Origin: Chlorobium sp.
GTDB lineage: Bacteria; Bacteroidota; Chlorobiia; Chlorobiales; Chlorobiaceae
DNA: 36,030 nt
NCBI GenBank assembly: GCA_005843825.1
Contig: SZXX01000020.1
Span: 1-36,030, forward strand
Direction: 5' to 3'
In this document: in pieces, positions 17,603 through 27,026 of the stretch
Position numbering within the stretch: position 1 is the stretch's first letter
How the letters are laid out: the number at the start of each line of letters is the position of its first letter
Notes under the pieces: model-generated
What the model was told of the DNA's origin: nothing
Databases searched by the model: none
Seen by the model: only the letters and a program-made list of their open reading frames with translations
Position numbers and translations under genes: made by a program

Positions 17603-18115
17603 ATGAAAACGCAAATAAAAGGCATGCTTGTCATTGCCATGATGTTCACTGCCGGATGCTCATCAAAAAGTGCAGTAAAATCAACCGATGGCGGTGAGAC
17701 CGCTTCCTCTCCGTCACCAGTTGGTTCTCAATCGTCATCTTTGCCATCAGGTCGTACCGGTTATGGATTCGACAAATGGCAGACAGGACCGCTTGGGGAT
17801 CAGTTTTTCGATTTTAACAGTTCAGTTCTCAGCACAGATGCACAGGAACAATTAAAGCAGAATGCTGAATGGTTGACTGCCAACTCTGGCAAGAGAGTTC
17901 TCATCGAAGGTCACTGTGACTCACGAGGGACATCCGAATACAACCTCGCCCTTGGAGAACGCAGAGCTGCCGGTGCAAAAGAATATATAGTCAAGCTTGG
18001 TGTTGCCGCATCCCGTCTCGAATCAGTTAGTTTAGGTTCAGAGCGGCCGTTTGATACCGGTCAAAATGAAGAAGCCTGGGCAAAAAACCGTCGGGCGCAC
18101 TTTATTGTCAAGTAA
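17603..18115 (+). CDS. pal: peptidoglycan-associated lipoprotein Pal
   Basis: 170 residues. The start at 17603 is chosen because AAGGAG stands 8 bases before it and the signal peptide then begins normally ([14 protein letters not shown]). The lipobox FTAGC puts the lipidated cysteine at about residue 20. After a Ser-rich linker comes the Pal signature [11 protein letters not shown] and an OmpA-like peptidoglycan-binding domain with [22 protein letters not shown] and a closing NRRAHF. It anchors the outer membrane to the cell wall and receives force from the TolQRA complex. The preceding ~190 bases hold no gene. Confidence 0.93.
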   Translation: MKTQIKGMLVIAMMFTAGCSSKSAVKSTDGGETASSPSPVGSQSSSLPSGRTGYGFDKWQTGPLGDQFFDFNSSVLSTDAQEQLKQNAEWLTANSGKRVLIEGHCDSRGTSEYNLALGERRAAGAKEYIVKLGVAASRLESVSLGSERPFDTGQNEEAWAKNRRAHFIVK

Positions 18116-18199
18116 CAATTGTTTTTTTCGGGATCCGGCGAGCGAAGAAATGGTATACAGGGCAATAACGGCTTAAGAATACATACTCCATTATGCGTT

Positions 18200-18943
18200 A
18201 TGAATAAAAAGATTACACCTTTTCTTTTCTTGCCGTTTCTTGTTCTGTCTGCCTGCGCATCCAAACAGGATCTTGTGGTCGTGACTGATGATCTGAGAAA
18301 ACTGAAAACGGAATCTGCGGGCTCCTATTCAGATGTTCAGCAGGCTCATGATGAGATTTTGCGCCTGCAGGGTAGTATAGAAGAGGCGGCGCATAAGAAC
18401 ACTCTTGCATTCGGACGTCTTGGAATGGAAGATTCTCTACTGGTCCACAAGGTTGACGATCTTGAATCCAGACTGCAGAAAATTGAGCAGTATCTTGGTA
18501 TTGACAAAAAGGAACAATCCTCATCCGCAGCACCGAAGCCAAAAGAAACCCCGGAGAGTGCTAAACCCTCAGGTGTTACAGATGCAGCTGCATTGCTCAA
18601 AGAAGGGCAGGAAAGGCTTGGTAAAAACAGTTTTGCCCCGGCAAGAGAGAGTTTTGCTGCACTTTTGAAGACCTATCCGGCATCCGCTCTTGCTGATCAG
18701 GCGCAGTTTTATCTTGCCGACAGCTTCTTTAGCGAAAAATGGTATGAAAAAGCTATTCTTGAATATCAGGTTGTGATAGCTAAATATATCAAAAGCAGCA
18801 AGCGTCCTGCAGCGCTGTTCAAACAGGCAATTTCTTTTGAAAAGATAGGCGATGCCGCTAATGCAAAAGCAAGGTTCAAGACACTTGTCAACATGTATCC
18901 AAAAGCGCCTGAAGCTGCATTGGCGCGCAAGAAAATCCAATAG
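18200..18943 (+). CDS. cpoB: CpoB/YbgF-type TPR lipoprotein of the Tol-Pal cluster
   Basis: 247 residues from the ATG at 18200. Signal peptide MNKKITPFLFLPFLVLSAC with a lipobox-like LSAC, so it is probably lipidated, whereas enteric CpoB is soluble in the periplasm. Residues ~30-105 are a predicted coiled coil (DDLRKLKTES, EILRLQGSIEEAAHK, VDDLESRLQKIEQYLG), followed by a linker and a tetratricopeptide domain (AKFYLADSFF-like: AQFYLADSFFSEKWYEKAILE). In other bacteria it links peptidoglycan synthesis to outer-membrane constriction. It is the last gene of the cluster, 84 bases after pal. Confidence 0.88.
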   Translation: MNKKITPFLFLPFLVLSACASKQDLVVVTDDLRKLKTESAGSYSDVQQAHDEILRLQGSIEEAAHKNTLAFGRLGMEDSLLVHKVDDLESRLQKIEQYLGIDKKEQSSSAAPKPKETPESAKPSGVTDAAALLKEGQERLGKNSFAPARESFAALLKTYPASALADQAQFYLADSFFSEKWYEKAILEYQVVIAKYIKSSKRPAALFKQAISFEKIGDAANAKARFKTLVNMYPKAPEAALARKKIQ

Positions 18944-19007
18944 TCAAATGAGATGAACGTTACCCCAACACCATTTTTGTTCGGATGATCGGTGAAGTGG
19001 ACACCTG

Positions 19008-19089
19008 TGTAGGTTGGGGTGATTCCTGAACCCCAATAAAACAAAAGTTCTCCATCCATCGTTTATCTCAGCAATAAATTGATGTGGCC
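19008..19089. repeat. composite intergenic repeat, copy 1
   Basis: Begins with a 24-base block, TGTAGGTTGGGGTGATTCCT then GAAC (19008-19031), identical to 26891-26914, and ends with a 28-base block (19062-19089, starting TTTATCTCAG and ending GTGGCC) that matches 26986-27013 at 25 of 28 positions. In this copy TTGGGGT pairs with ACCCCAA nearby. Both copies lie between convergent genes. Confidence 0.75.
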
Positions 19090-19093
19090 TTAT

Positions 19094-19132
19094 AATGCAA
19101 AAAGCCCTGGATATTCCGGGGCTTTTTGCATT
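19094..19132. terminator. bidirectional terminator after cpoB
   Basis: A 14-base-pair perfect stem: AATGCAAAAAGCCC (19094-19107) and GGGCTTTTTGCATT (19119-19132), loop of 11. The A and T runs lie within the arms, typical of terminators that serve converging genes. It separates the Tol-Pal cluster (plus) from the minus-strand gene at 19181. Confidence 0.85.
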
Positions 19133-19180
19133 TCATGATGAAAGAGGCTTAATAAGATAAAATGCGAAAACGGATCGCGC

Positions 19181-19648
19181 TTACTTGAAAAACTCATTAA
19201 GGGTATAGGTACGGCGATCAATTTCGATACAAAGTTTTTGCTGCAGAGAATCATAAAAGACAGGAATATCCCTCATGGTCCACTTGATTCCCCGGTTGTC
19301 AAAGTCGATGACGTAACGGTTTTCATTGTCAAGAACTTTTTTCTTCAGGTCAATACCGATATCCGGCTGGGTAGTAAGCACAAAAAGCTCAATTTCACCG
19401 CTTATGATCTTGTTGATGATCTCCTTTGTAGGCGATAGCTTTCTGCGTCCGGAGGCTGGGCTGATCACGATTTGAAGGTTATCTCTATCATCTCTTTTCG
19501 CAGAGGTTATAAAGTATTTTTCTGCCTTATGAACCGCATTGCCTGACCATGGCCCTGATAAACTGACTCTGACTTGATTTGTGCCCGTGTTAGGACGGCT
19601 GAGCTGAGGTTGCATTGTTTGCACGGTTAAATTTTGCAAAAATAACAC
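19181..19648 (-). CDS. conserved-looking hypothetical protein
   Basis: Up to 155 residues from a GTG at 19648; an ATG at 19615 would give 144. GGAG lies very close to the GTG, so the start is uncertain. No family recognised. The sequence is soluble and mixed alpha/beta in appearance, with no signal peptide: [13 protein letters not shown], then [39 protein letters not shown], and a C-terminal [17 protein letters not shown]. It lies downstream of dnaK on the same strand but behind a strong terminator, so it probably has its own promoter. Base use resembles the neighbouring genes, which supports it being a real gene. Confidence 0.6.
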   Translation of the reverse strand: MLFLQNLTVQTMQPQLSRPNTGTNQVRVSLSGPWSGNAVHKAEKYFITSAKRDDRDNLQIVISPASGRRKLSPTKEIINKIISGEIELFVLTTQPDIGIDLKKKVLDNENRYVIDFDNRGIKWTMRDIPVFYDSLQQKLCIEIDRRTYTLNEFFK

Positions 19649-19698
19649 TCTCCGGTGTTCTACCTTATTTGATGATAAATTAGCAAAACAAGGTTAAA

Positions 19699-19731
19699 TA
19701 ACAAAGGGATTCATTACGAATCCCTTTGTTA
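19699..19731 (-). terminator. dnaK terminator hairpin
   Basis: Perfect 14-base-pair inverted repeat, TAACAAAGGGATTC (19699-19712) and GAATCCCTTTGTTA (19718-19731), loop ATTAC, about 25 bases after the dnaK stop. On the minus strand the stem is followed by TTTAACCTTG, a weak T run. Confidence 0.75.
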
Positions 19732-19756
19732 AAGAGCATATTACCGATGTATCCGA

Positions 19757-21757
<2,001 letters not shown>

Positions 21758-21762
21758 TCATG

Positions 21763-22134
21763 TTAATTGATCGAAATTTCCTTTGCTTTTTTTGTTATCT
21801 GAGCTTTTGGCAAGGTTACATGAAGTATGCCATTGTCAAGCCCTGCATTAATGTTCTCCTGATCAATAGTCTCACCAAGATTAAATTTTCTCTGCAGACA
21901 GCCATAGGTTCTTTCAATACGCAGGTACGCTTTTTTGTTCTCTTCACTGGACTGTTTTCTCTCAGCTTTTATGGTCAGCACATCATCCTCAATATTGAGG
22001 GCGATCTCATCTTTGGCTAAACCAGGCAACTCGGCATCAATATGAAATCCGCTCTCATCTTCCGATATATCAACATTGAACGCCGGCACTGAAGATGTTT
22101 TGGCACTTGAGCGGATGTCATCAAACATCCTCAT
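21763..22134 (-). CDS. Hsp20/alpha-crystallin small heat-shock protein
   Basis: 123 residues from the ATG at 22134. An alpha-crystallin domain spans about residues 17-110: [33 protein letters not shown], and the closing [14 protein letters not shown] motif (A-x4-G-I-L). The C-terminal KAKEISIN carries an I-x-I-like tail used in oligomer assembly. ATP-independent holdase, plausibly working with DnaK downstream. The start is odd: a strong Shine-Dalgarno lies not here but before an ATG at 22162, which is one base out of frame. Removing one A from the AAAA run near 22151-22154 would join them as [16 protein letters not shown]. The gene may thus be frameshifted, mis-sequenced, or started internally. 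A sigma54 promoter lies upstream. Confidence 0.93.
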   Translation of the reverse strand: MRMFDDIRSSAKTSSVPAFNVDISEDESGFHIDAELPGLAKDEIALNIEDDVLTIKAERKQSSEENKKAYLRIERTYGCLQRKFNLGETIDQENINAGLDNGILHVTLPKAQITKKAKEISIN

Positions 22135-22162
22135 TGGATTCTTTAGATAATTTTACGATCAT
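22121..22162 (-). other. strong RBS and out-of-frame start overlapping hsp20
   Basis: AAAGGAGG (minus strand, 22175-22168) is placed 5 bases before ATG at 22162, the best ribosome site seen in this window. The frame it opens runs 13 codons ([13 protein letters not shown]) and stops with TGA inside the hsp20 start region. Loss of one base in the AAAA run restores fusion to Hsp20. Either this is the true Hsp20 start with an indel, or a tiny upstream frame that couples translation to the internal ATG at 22134. Confidence 0.6.
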
Positions 22163-22234
22163 GTTGTCCTCCTTTGTAAACTTGCATTATTATGTGATTG
22201 ATTGTAAGCTATGAACGACTTACTACCAATAATT

Positions 22235-22250
22235 TGCAAGAAGCGTGCCA
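22235..22250 (-). promoter_or_regulatory. sigma54 (-24/-12) promoter upstream of hsp20
   Basis: On the minus strand the sequence TGGCACGCTTCTTGCA matches the RpoN consensus TGGCAC-N5-TTGC(A/T) at every fixed position with the exact 5-base spacer. Transcription would begin near 22224, about 60 bases before the hsp20 ribosome-binding site. Such promoters need RpoN and an AAA+ enhancer-binding activator; a large palindrome about 110 bases further upstream could be its site. Confidence 0.75.
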
Positions 22251-22340
22251 AAGTATGAAAACACTGTTTTTGTTCTCTTTTAGAGATATAAAAGGAAATG
22301 TGACGGTAAAAATGTCGCACTGATTTTTGGATGAATGACA

Positions 22341-22380
22341 TATTGTCATACAGTGTCAATAGTGACACGGTATGACAATA
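22341..22380. promoter_or_regulatory. 40-base palindrome, candidate activator (UAS) site for the sigma54 promoter
   Basis: Outer arms TATTGTCATAC (22341-22351) and GTATGACAATA (22370-22380) are perfectly complementary; inner arms GTGTCA (22353-22358) and TGACAC (22363-22368) flank ATAG. One mismatched pair separates inner and outer arms. An overlapping palindrome ATGACA-TAT-TGTCAT (22335-22349) adds another TGTCA half-site. Its centre lies about 135 bases upstream of the predicted start, a usual distance for enhancer-binding proteins of sigma54. It could instead act as an RNA hairpin. Confidence 0.6.
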
Positions 22381-22383
22381 CAG

Positions 22384-22652
22384 GACACTGGCTTGTAGAC
22401 TATGAAGTGGTTCGTTCAGGAGTTGTAAAGCTGAAGCGGGAGATTCAAGCAAATTTGAATGCCTTGTTGCAGCGAGGGAAGATGGGGCTTTCGGTCATTT
22501 GGAGAGCTTGGTGTTGCAGTTCTGCACCCGGCTGAGTCGGCTCTGAAGATTTTCACTGACACCCTTCTAACTAAGATAGCATGAACCATAAAAGAGTTTG
22601 ATGAGATTATCATAATGAATAACTCATGCAGGATATTTGGTAAAGGGGGGGC
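22384..22652. other. intergenic stretch without recognisable genes
   Basis: Between the palindrome upstream of hsp20 and the anti-sigma gene. Short open frames exist on both strands but none has a family resemblance, a good ribosome-binding site or convincing composition. A decayed gene cannot be excluded; a plus-strand reading contains the stretch EIQANLNALLQ before frame breaks. Confidence 0.4.
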
Positions 22653-22889
22653 TCAGTGCTCTAAACTGCTCACACTGGTTAGTTCCATAATAGAATTAAA
22701 CAAGCTTTGAGGAGCTTTAAACTGAACAATTTTCTCCTTGATAATCATTTTGGTTTTTTTTGCATCATCAAACTCATCTTTACACTCTTTGCACTCTGAG
22801 AGGTGCAATAGAAAGCCCTCTTCTTCCTTTACTGTTAGCTCACAATCCACAGCGGCACTCATAAGTACCTGTGCTTTTTGGCAGTTCAT
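22653..22889 (-). CDS. zinc-binding anti-sigma factor, RsrA-like spacing
   Basis: 78-residue soluble protein without a membrane segment. It has the ZAS motif H29-x3-C33-x2-C36 (HLSECKEC) plus Cys3. The four positions 3, 29, 33 and 36 are spaced exactly as the recalled zinc ligands and redox cysteines C11, H37, C41 and C44 of RsrA from Streptomyces. That suggests a cytoplasmic anti-sigma factor that releases its partner when thiols are oxidised. The gene follows the ECF sigma gene by 27 bases, the normal pairing. An additional Cys at 16 is present. Function as a redox sensor is inference. Confidence 0.8.
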   Translation of the reverse strand: MNCQKAQVLMSAAVDCELTVKEEEGFLLHLSECKECKDEFDDAKKTKMIIKEKIVQFKAPQSLFNSIMELTSVSSLEH

Positions 22890-22916
22890 AGTTTACAAAT
22901 TTTGTGCGTATTGATT

Positions 22917-23546
22917 TTAATGATCTTTATCGGTATTGAAGCCGTATTTCTTGGCATACCCCTCAAGCTGTTCACGAAGCAGTTTTCTACCTCTGTATAA
23001 CCTTGATCTTACAGTACCGATCGGGCTTTCAACCATATTTGCAATTTCTTCATAAGTAAACCCGTCAATATCACACAGCTGTATTACTTCCCTGAACTCT
23101 TCAGGCAAAGAGTGAAGAGCCTGATGGACCTCTTCATGCAGCAATGAATGGAAATAATCGCTTTCAGCTTCACTGGTATCATTCTGCACATCTTTTATAG
23201 AATGATAAAAATCCTTTATAAGATCGTAATCAACCTTTCCCGGTTCTTTAGAATTTTTGCGAAATCGGTTGATATAATTGTTTTTCAGGATTTTAAACAG
23301 CCATGCTTTACAGTTTGTTCCCCTTTCAAAAGAATTAAAAAATCTATACGCCTTGAGATAGGTTTCCTGTACCAGATCTTCGGCATCACTCGGATTCATG
23401 GTTAAATGAAGCGCGTAATTATAAAGCGAATTCAAATGAACAACCGCTTCCTTTTGAAACTCAAGTTGCTTTTGACGCTCCTCCTTGGACAAAGATTCTT
23501 TTTTTGTCCTGGTTGTATCGTTACGGGTTGGATCGGGTTTATCCAT
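22917..23546 (-). CDS. ECF-type RNA polymerase sigma factor
   Basis: 209 residues. Region 2 spans about residues 36-100 ([49 protein letters not shown]) and region 4 about 140-195 ([21 protein letters not shown], then [19 protein letters not shown]), with no region 1 or 3: the ECF layout, in the SigR/RpoE-like group by appearance. A charged N-terminal extension of ~30 residues precedes region 2. It is co-directional with the zinc anti-sigma gene that follows, so the pair is probably a stress switch. Targets cannot be told from the sequence. Confidence 0.93.
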   Translation of the reverse strand: MDKPDPTRNDTTRTKKESLSKEERQKQLEFQKEAVVHLNSLYNYALHLTMNPSDAEDLVQETYLKAYRFFNSFERGTNCKAWLFKILKNNYINRFRKNSKEPGKVDYDLIKDFYHSIKDVQNDTSEAESDYFHSLLHEEVHQALHSLPEEFREVIQLCDIDGFTYEEIANMVESPIGTVRSRLYRGRKLLREQLEGYAKKYGFNTDKDH

Positions 23547-23735
23547 GAGTTAAAGTCTGCCGGGTTCGAATAACATTGTTTTGCATGCAGGAGTCCGAAA
23601 TCATAAAATAAATAAAGCAAAAAAACACTCCCAATCTTTTTAAATATAAGTTTTTCCATTCATATACAGTGGAATCAATCCACCACATCAGGTTTACTCC
23701 CAATCCCCAATTTTCCTCTCACTCCTCGCGCCGAT

Positions 23736-23786
23736 GTCATTCCGAACTCTTGTGAGGGACCTACCTTTTTATTTTTCCCAACACTT
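23736..23786. repeat. TCATYCCGA-type intergenic repeat, copy 2
   Basis: Starts GTCATTCCGA and ends TCCCAACACTT, resembling 8736-8784. It lies in the ~350-base gap between the sigma gene and the repeat-protein gene; the rest of that gap, 23547-23735, shows nothing recognisable apart from A/T-rich sequence upstream of the sigma gene. Confidence 0.5.
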
Positions 23787-23815
23787 AGCTCTCATCACTT
23801 TTTCTGTAAGCACAA

Positions 23816-23874
23816 CACAAAAGGCCAGGAATCTTGCGATGCCTGACCTTTGTGCAAGCTTTTTTGAAAAGCTT
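23816..23874 (-). terminator. double hairpin after the repeat-protein gene
   Basis: Two hairpins follow the stop codon at 23895 on the minus strand. The first is AAGCTTTT (23856-23863) with AAAAGCTT (23867-23874), loop of 3. The second is CACAAAAGGCCAGG (23816-23829) with CCTGACCTTTGTG (23842-23854), imperfect by one bulge and one mismatch, followed by TTGTGCTT. Together they probably end the transcript. Confidence 0.6.
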
Positions 23875-23894
23875 TTCAATGCATAGCGACTCTA

Positions 23895-24965
23895 TTATTT
23901 AGTGGTATCATCCTTGTGTTGAGCACCATCTTGTTTCTTGCTGTCAGCTGGCTTGCTCGGCTGTCCCGGTTTCTTGCTGTCAGCAGGCTTGTTTGGCTGC
24001 CCCTGACTTGGCTTGTTGTCAGAAGGCTTGCCTTGCTGTCCCTGACTTGGCTTGCTGTCAGCGGGCTTGTTTGGCTGCCCCTGACTTGGCTTGTTGTCAG
24101 AAGGCTTGCCTTGCTGTCCCTGACTTGGCTTGTTGTCAGAAGGCTTGCCTTGCTGTCCCTGACTTGGCTTGCTGTCAGCGGGCTTGCCTTGCTGTCCCTG
24201 ATTTGGCTTGTTGTCAGAAGGCTTGTTTGGCTGACCCTGGTTCGGCTTGCCGTCAAAGACATTTCCTTGCTGCCCGTGACTTGGCTTGTTGTCAGAAGGC
24301 TTGTTTGGCTGTCCCAGGTTCGGCTTGCCGTCAAAGGCCTTGCCTTGCTGTCCGTGACTTGGCTTGTTATCAGAGGGCTTCCCTTGCTGATCCTGATTCG
24401 GTTTGGTGTCAGGAGCTTCGTTTTGACGGCCTTGGTGCGACCTGATTTCAACGTTCTGGTTTGACGGCTCATGGCGATTTGGTATGAACTCAGTATGTGT
24501 ATTTGGCTGCTCTTCATACCTTCTGCGGCCTTCATCGTTCCTCTCATCATTATATCGCCTCTTATTGTCGTTATTACGCTGATAGTTGTTATCACGGCTA
24601 TCCGACCTGCGATGCTCCATATCGCGATATCTGCTTATCTCATTCCAGCTATACCTTCTCAGCTTTAAAGGTAAACGGTTACTCTTTATAACAATCCAGG
24701 GTCCCCGGTAACGAAGAGAGCTGTACCAGCTGCCGTCATTGAAGAGATAGTACCTGTTCCCATAGAATACCATATCATATCGACTTCCTACAGATACTGA
24801 AAAGCCCTGATCTCTCAGGTAAATCAATCTTGGTGGAGAATCAATAACAAAGGATGGTCTGCTTCCTGTACTGAAATGCACATCGTTTTTTGCCTGAGCA
24901 GTGGCGAAAGGGCTGCCGAGAAGCATACCTGCAATTCCAGCGGTCAACCAGATCTGATTTTTCAT
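23895..24965 (-). CDS. secreted protein with Pro/Gln/Lys-rich tandem repeats
   Basis: 356 residues. Signal peptide MKNQIWLTAGIAGMLLGSPF with a likely cleavage after AQA (residue ~25). Residues 26-110 form a small folded part rich in aromatic residues (SRYDMVFYGNRYYLF, GSWYSSLRYRGPWIVIKS), resembling short YXWGxW-like surface modules of periplasmic proteins, but I do not recognise a family. Residues 115-185 are Arg/Asp/Asn-rich and probably disordered. Residues ~188-343 are about twelve 13-residue repeats such as GQQGKPSDNKPSQ. The tail is charged. The repeat region leaves other frames open on both strands, but only this frame has a signal peptide and folded domain. Possibly envelope- or surface-associated. 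Confidence 0.8.
   Translation of the reverse strand: MKNQIWLTAGIAGMLLGSPFATAQAKNDVHFSTGSRPSFVIDSPPRLIYLRDQGFSVSVGSRYDMVFYGNRYYLFNDGSWYSSLRYRGPWIVIKSNRLPLKLRRYSWNEISRYRDMEHRRSDSRDNNYQRNNDNKRRYNDERNDEGRRRYEEQPNTHTEFIPNRHEPSNQNVEIRSHQGRQNEAPDTKPNQDQQGKPSDNKPSHGQQGKAFDGKPNLGQPNKPSDNKPSHGQQGNVFDGKPNQGQPNKPSDNKPNQGQQGKPADSKPSQGQQGKPSDNKPSQGQQGKPSDNKPSQGQPNKPADSKPSQGQQGKPSDNKPSQGQPNKPADSKKPGQPSKPADSKKQDGAQHKDDTTK
23937..24404. repeat. 39-base tandem minisatellite within the secreted protein gene
   Basis: About twelve degenerate 39-base units, each encoding 13 residues of the GQQGKPSDNKPSQ or GQPNKPADSKPSQ type. The unit is a multiple of three, so unit gain or loss keeps the frame. Two unit variants (QQGKPSDN and QPNKPADS) alternate, and near-identical neighbours suggest recent slippage or recombination. 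Confidence 0.85.
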
Positions 24966-25118
24966 TATTTTTTAATTATTTTTCATGTGATGAAAGCACG
25001 TAACCGTCCAAAAAATAAGCAATAAAAAAATTTAAAGCCTGAGTTAATTTAACTTTGCGTTCCCCAGCCAACCGTCCACTGCCGACAGCACAATTTCTTC
25101 ACCCCATCTTGTATATAA

Positions 25119-25154
25119 GTCCTATATGTCATATAGGACCCATGAGACCTATCT
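25119..25154. repeat. 9-base tandem repeat, locus B (4 units)
   Basis: Units GTCCTATAT, GTCATATAG, GACCCATGA and GACCTATCT share the 9-base period of locus A but are more diverged. It lies in the ~300-base gap 24966-25266 between the divergently read repeat-protein gene and crtH. I see no other clear element in that gap. Confidence 0.55.
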
Positions 25155-25266
25155 CTTTCTGCTTAACAGCCAACTCTCATCACAAACTGCTATTGGAAAA
25201 TAATGTTTGCTGTGAACTCTCTGGTGTGACTATATTCTGCGACCCTCGTTATTAGTTTGAAGAATA

Positions 25267-26826
25267 ATGCAGGTTCAGAACCTTACTCCCGAATCTAGAT
25301 GTACAATTTCTATGGATGAAGCTGCCGACATCATTGTAATCGGCTCAGGAATTGGGGGCCTAACTGCCGCAGCGTTGCTTCAGGATCGAGGTATATCAAC
25401 GCTCGTTTTTGAAAAAAACCGTTATCCGGGAGGAAGCTGTTCTTCTTTTCAGCGTGAGGGTTACAATTTTGATGCCGGCGCCTCAGTCTTTTACGGTTTT
25501 GGTGAAAACAGCACAAGCGGCACTCTCAACCTTCATACAAGGATATTCAGAAAACTTGGGCTTCACGTTCCGACGATTCACGATCCTGTACAGATACATT
25601 ATCATCTGCCGAACGGTTTTTCAATCCCTGCTTTTTATAATCGCCATGAATTTCTCAATGCTCTCGGGGCACGTTTTCCGCATGAACGTGATGGCATTGA
25701 AAAGTTTTACAACGAACTTGAGGCAGTTCACGATATTCTCAGCTCACTACCTGCCGGTTCGCTTGAGGATGTCTTCCATTTGGCGTCAGTAGGTGTAACG
25801 TTTCCGGCTAAAACCATCGCACTTGCACTGAAGACTTTTCGTTCAATGGGTAAAACAGCCAGGCGGTTTATCAGCGATGAGGAGCTTCTTAAATTTATTG
25901 ATATAGAAGCCTATTCCTGGGCGGTTCAGGATGCAGTTTCAACCCCGCTGGTCAATGCAGGCATCTGTCTTGCTGACAGGCATTCCGGTGGCATCAACTA
26001 TCCGGTCGGTGGTTCGGGTGCCATTCCAAAAGCATTATGTCAAGGTATTGAAAAGTCCGGAGGTCAAATCCGCTACCAATCCGAGGTAACCTCTATAATT
26101 GTTGAAAATGGCGAAGCTCGAGGTGTCAGGCTTGCTGATGGAACTGAATATTATGCAAAAGCAGTCATTACCAATGCTACGGTATGGGATACCTTCAATC
26201 GCCTGATCACCGATTCGCGCTACAAGGTGGATGAACGCTCATTTTTAAGAGCCCCGAGCTGGTTTCAGCTCTATCTCGGTGTAGATGCCTCAGTCATTCC
26301 AAAAGAGTTTTATGTTCACCATATTCTTGTCGATACGTGGGAGAACTATAAACAGCCCGGCGGGACCATTTATTTTTCAGCCCCAACGATTCTTGACCCC
26401 TCCCTGGCTCCTCCCGGTAAACATATAGTTCATGCTTTTGTTACCGCTGAGGCCGATGAGTGGCAGCACTACGACCAAAAAAATGGCGCATATCGAAACG
26501 CAAAAGAAGCCTTGGCCGAAAGTGTGATATCCCGCACAGAACGCATTCTTCCCGGACTGTCAAATGCCATCGAGCTTAAGGTGCTTGCAACGCCATTGAC
26601 CCATCAGCGCTACCTTAACCGCTTCAAAGGATCCTACGGGCCGCTCTTGAAACCGGGACAGAACATCCTTCAAAAGCCCCAGAATAGCACCCGGATTAAA
26701 AATCTCTTTGCTACTGGTGACAGCACTTTCCCTGGTCAGGGAGTTATTGCAGTCACCTATTCGGGAGTCTCATGCGCCTCCTATATTGCAAGGCAATTCG
26801 GCAAACCGCTGGACGAATTGATATAA
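25267..26826 (+). CDS. crtH: CrtH-type carotenoid (prolycopene) cis-trans isomerase
   Basis: 519-residue FAD protein of the phytoene desaturase/CRTISO family. The dinucleotide-binding motif is DIIVIGSGIGGLTAAALL at about residues 21-38, followed by the FAD-contact GGSCSSFQREGYNFDAG (56-72). GGINYPVGGSGAIPKAL near 240 and the C-terminal ATGDSTFPGQGVIAVTYSG are typical of CRTISO/CrtH rather than CrtI. In green sulfur bacteria CrtH turns poly-cis-lycopene from CrtP and CrtQ into the all-trans form. Start uncertain: an internal ATG at 25312 (MDEAADII) is also possible. It stands alone on the plus strand, converging with ald. The membrane-bound photosynthetic apparatus context is shared with the two chlorosome genes nearby. 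Confidence 0.85.
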   Translation: MQVQNLTPESRCTISMDEAADIIVIGSGIGGLTAAALLQDRGISTLVFEKNRYPGGSCSSFQREGYNFDAGASVFYGFGENSTSGTLNLHTRIFRKLGLHVPTIHDPVQIHYHLPNGFSIPAFYNRHEFLNALGARFPHERDGIEKFYNELEAVHDILSSLPAGSLEDVFHLASVGVTFPAKTIALALKTFRSMGKTARRFISDEELLKFIDIEAYSWAVQDAVSTPLVNAGICLADRHSGGINYPVGGSGAIPKALCQGIEKSGGQIRYQSEVTSIIVENGEARGVRLADGTEYYAKAVITNATVWDTFNRLITDSRYKVDERSFLRAPSWFQLYLGVDASVIPKEFYVHHILVDTWENYKQPGGTIYFSAPTILDPSLAPPGKHIVHAFVTAEADEWQHYDQKNGAYRNAKEALAESVISRTERILPGLSNAIELKVLATPLTHQRYLNRFKGSYGPLLKPGQNILQKPQNSTRIKNLFATGDSTFPGQGVIAVTYSGVSCASYIARQFGKPLDELI

Positions 26827-26890
26827 GGGCACCTCTATCTATTCAAATGGGATGCTTTAAAAAAATTGATTATCAAAACTTTCCCCGCTA

Positions 26891-27013
26891 TGTAGGTTGG
26901 GGTGATTCCTGAACTACAACAAAACAATAGTTGTCCTGAAAGGGATAGCTCTTTTAAGCCTGCAGGTAAAGTTTGCCTTCCATCTTTTATCTCAGAAATA
27001 AATAGAGGTGGCC
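26891..27013. repeat. composite intergenic repeat, copy 2
   Basis: Shares the 24-base block 26891-26914 (identical to 19008-19031) and the end block 26986-27013 (25 of 28 identical to 19062-19089). This copy has about 40 extra bases between the two blocks. It fills most of the gap between the converging crtH and ald genes. Confidence 0.75.
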
Positions 27014-27026
27014 ATAAGCATATCTA

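Noticed and set aside
22135..22340. CIRCE (HrcA) operator upstream of hsp20
   Set aside because: The motif TTAGCACTC-N9-GAGTGCTAA is not present; the visible inverted repeats have TGTCA-type half-sites instead.
22335..22535. 66-codon plus-strand frame over the palindrome
   Set aside because: Starts inside the palindrome, lacks a ribosome-binding site and family resemblance, and ends in a low-quality tail.
23937..24404. CRISPR-like regular repeats
   Set aside because: The units are contiguous, without unique spacers, and lie in frame within a coding sequence.
23876..24595. 239-codon minus-strand frame and two long plus-strand frames (23916-24464, 23993-24445) across the tandem repeats
   Set aside because: They are open only because of the 39-base periodicity; none has a signal peptide, start context or folded domain like the 23895-24965 frame.
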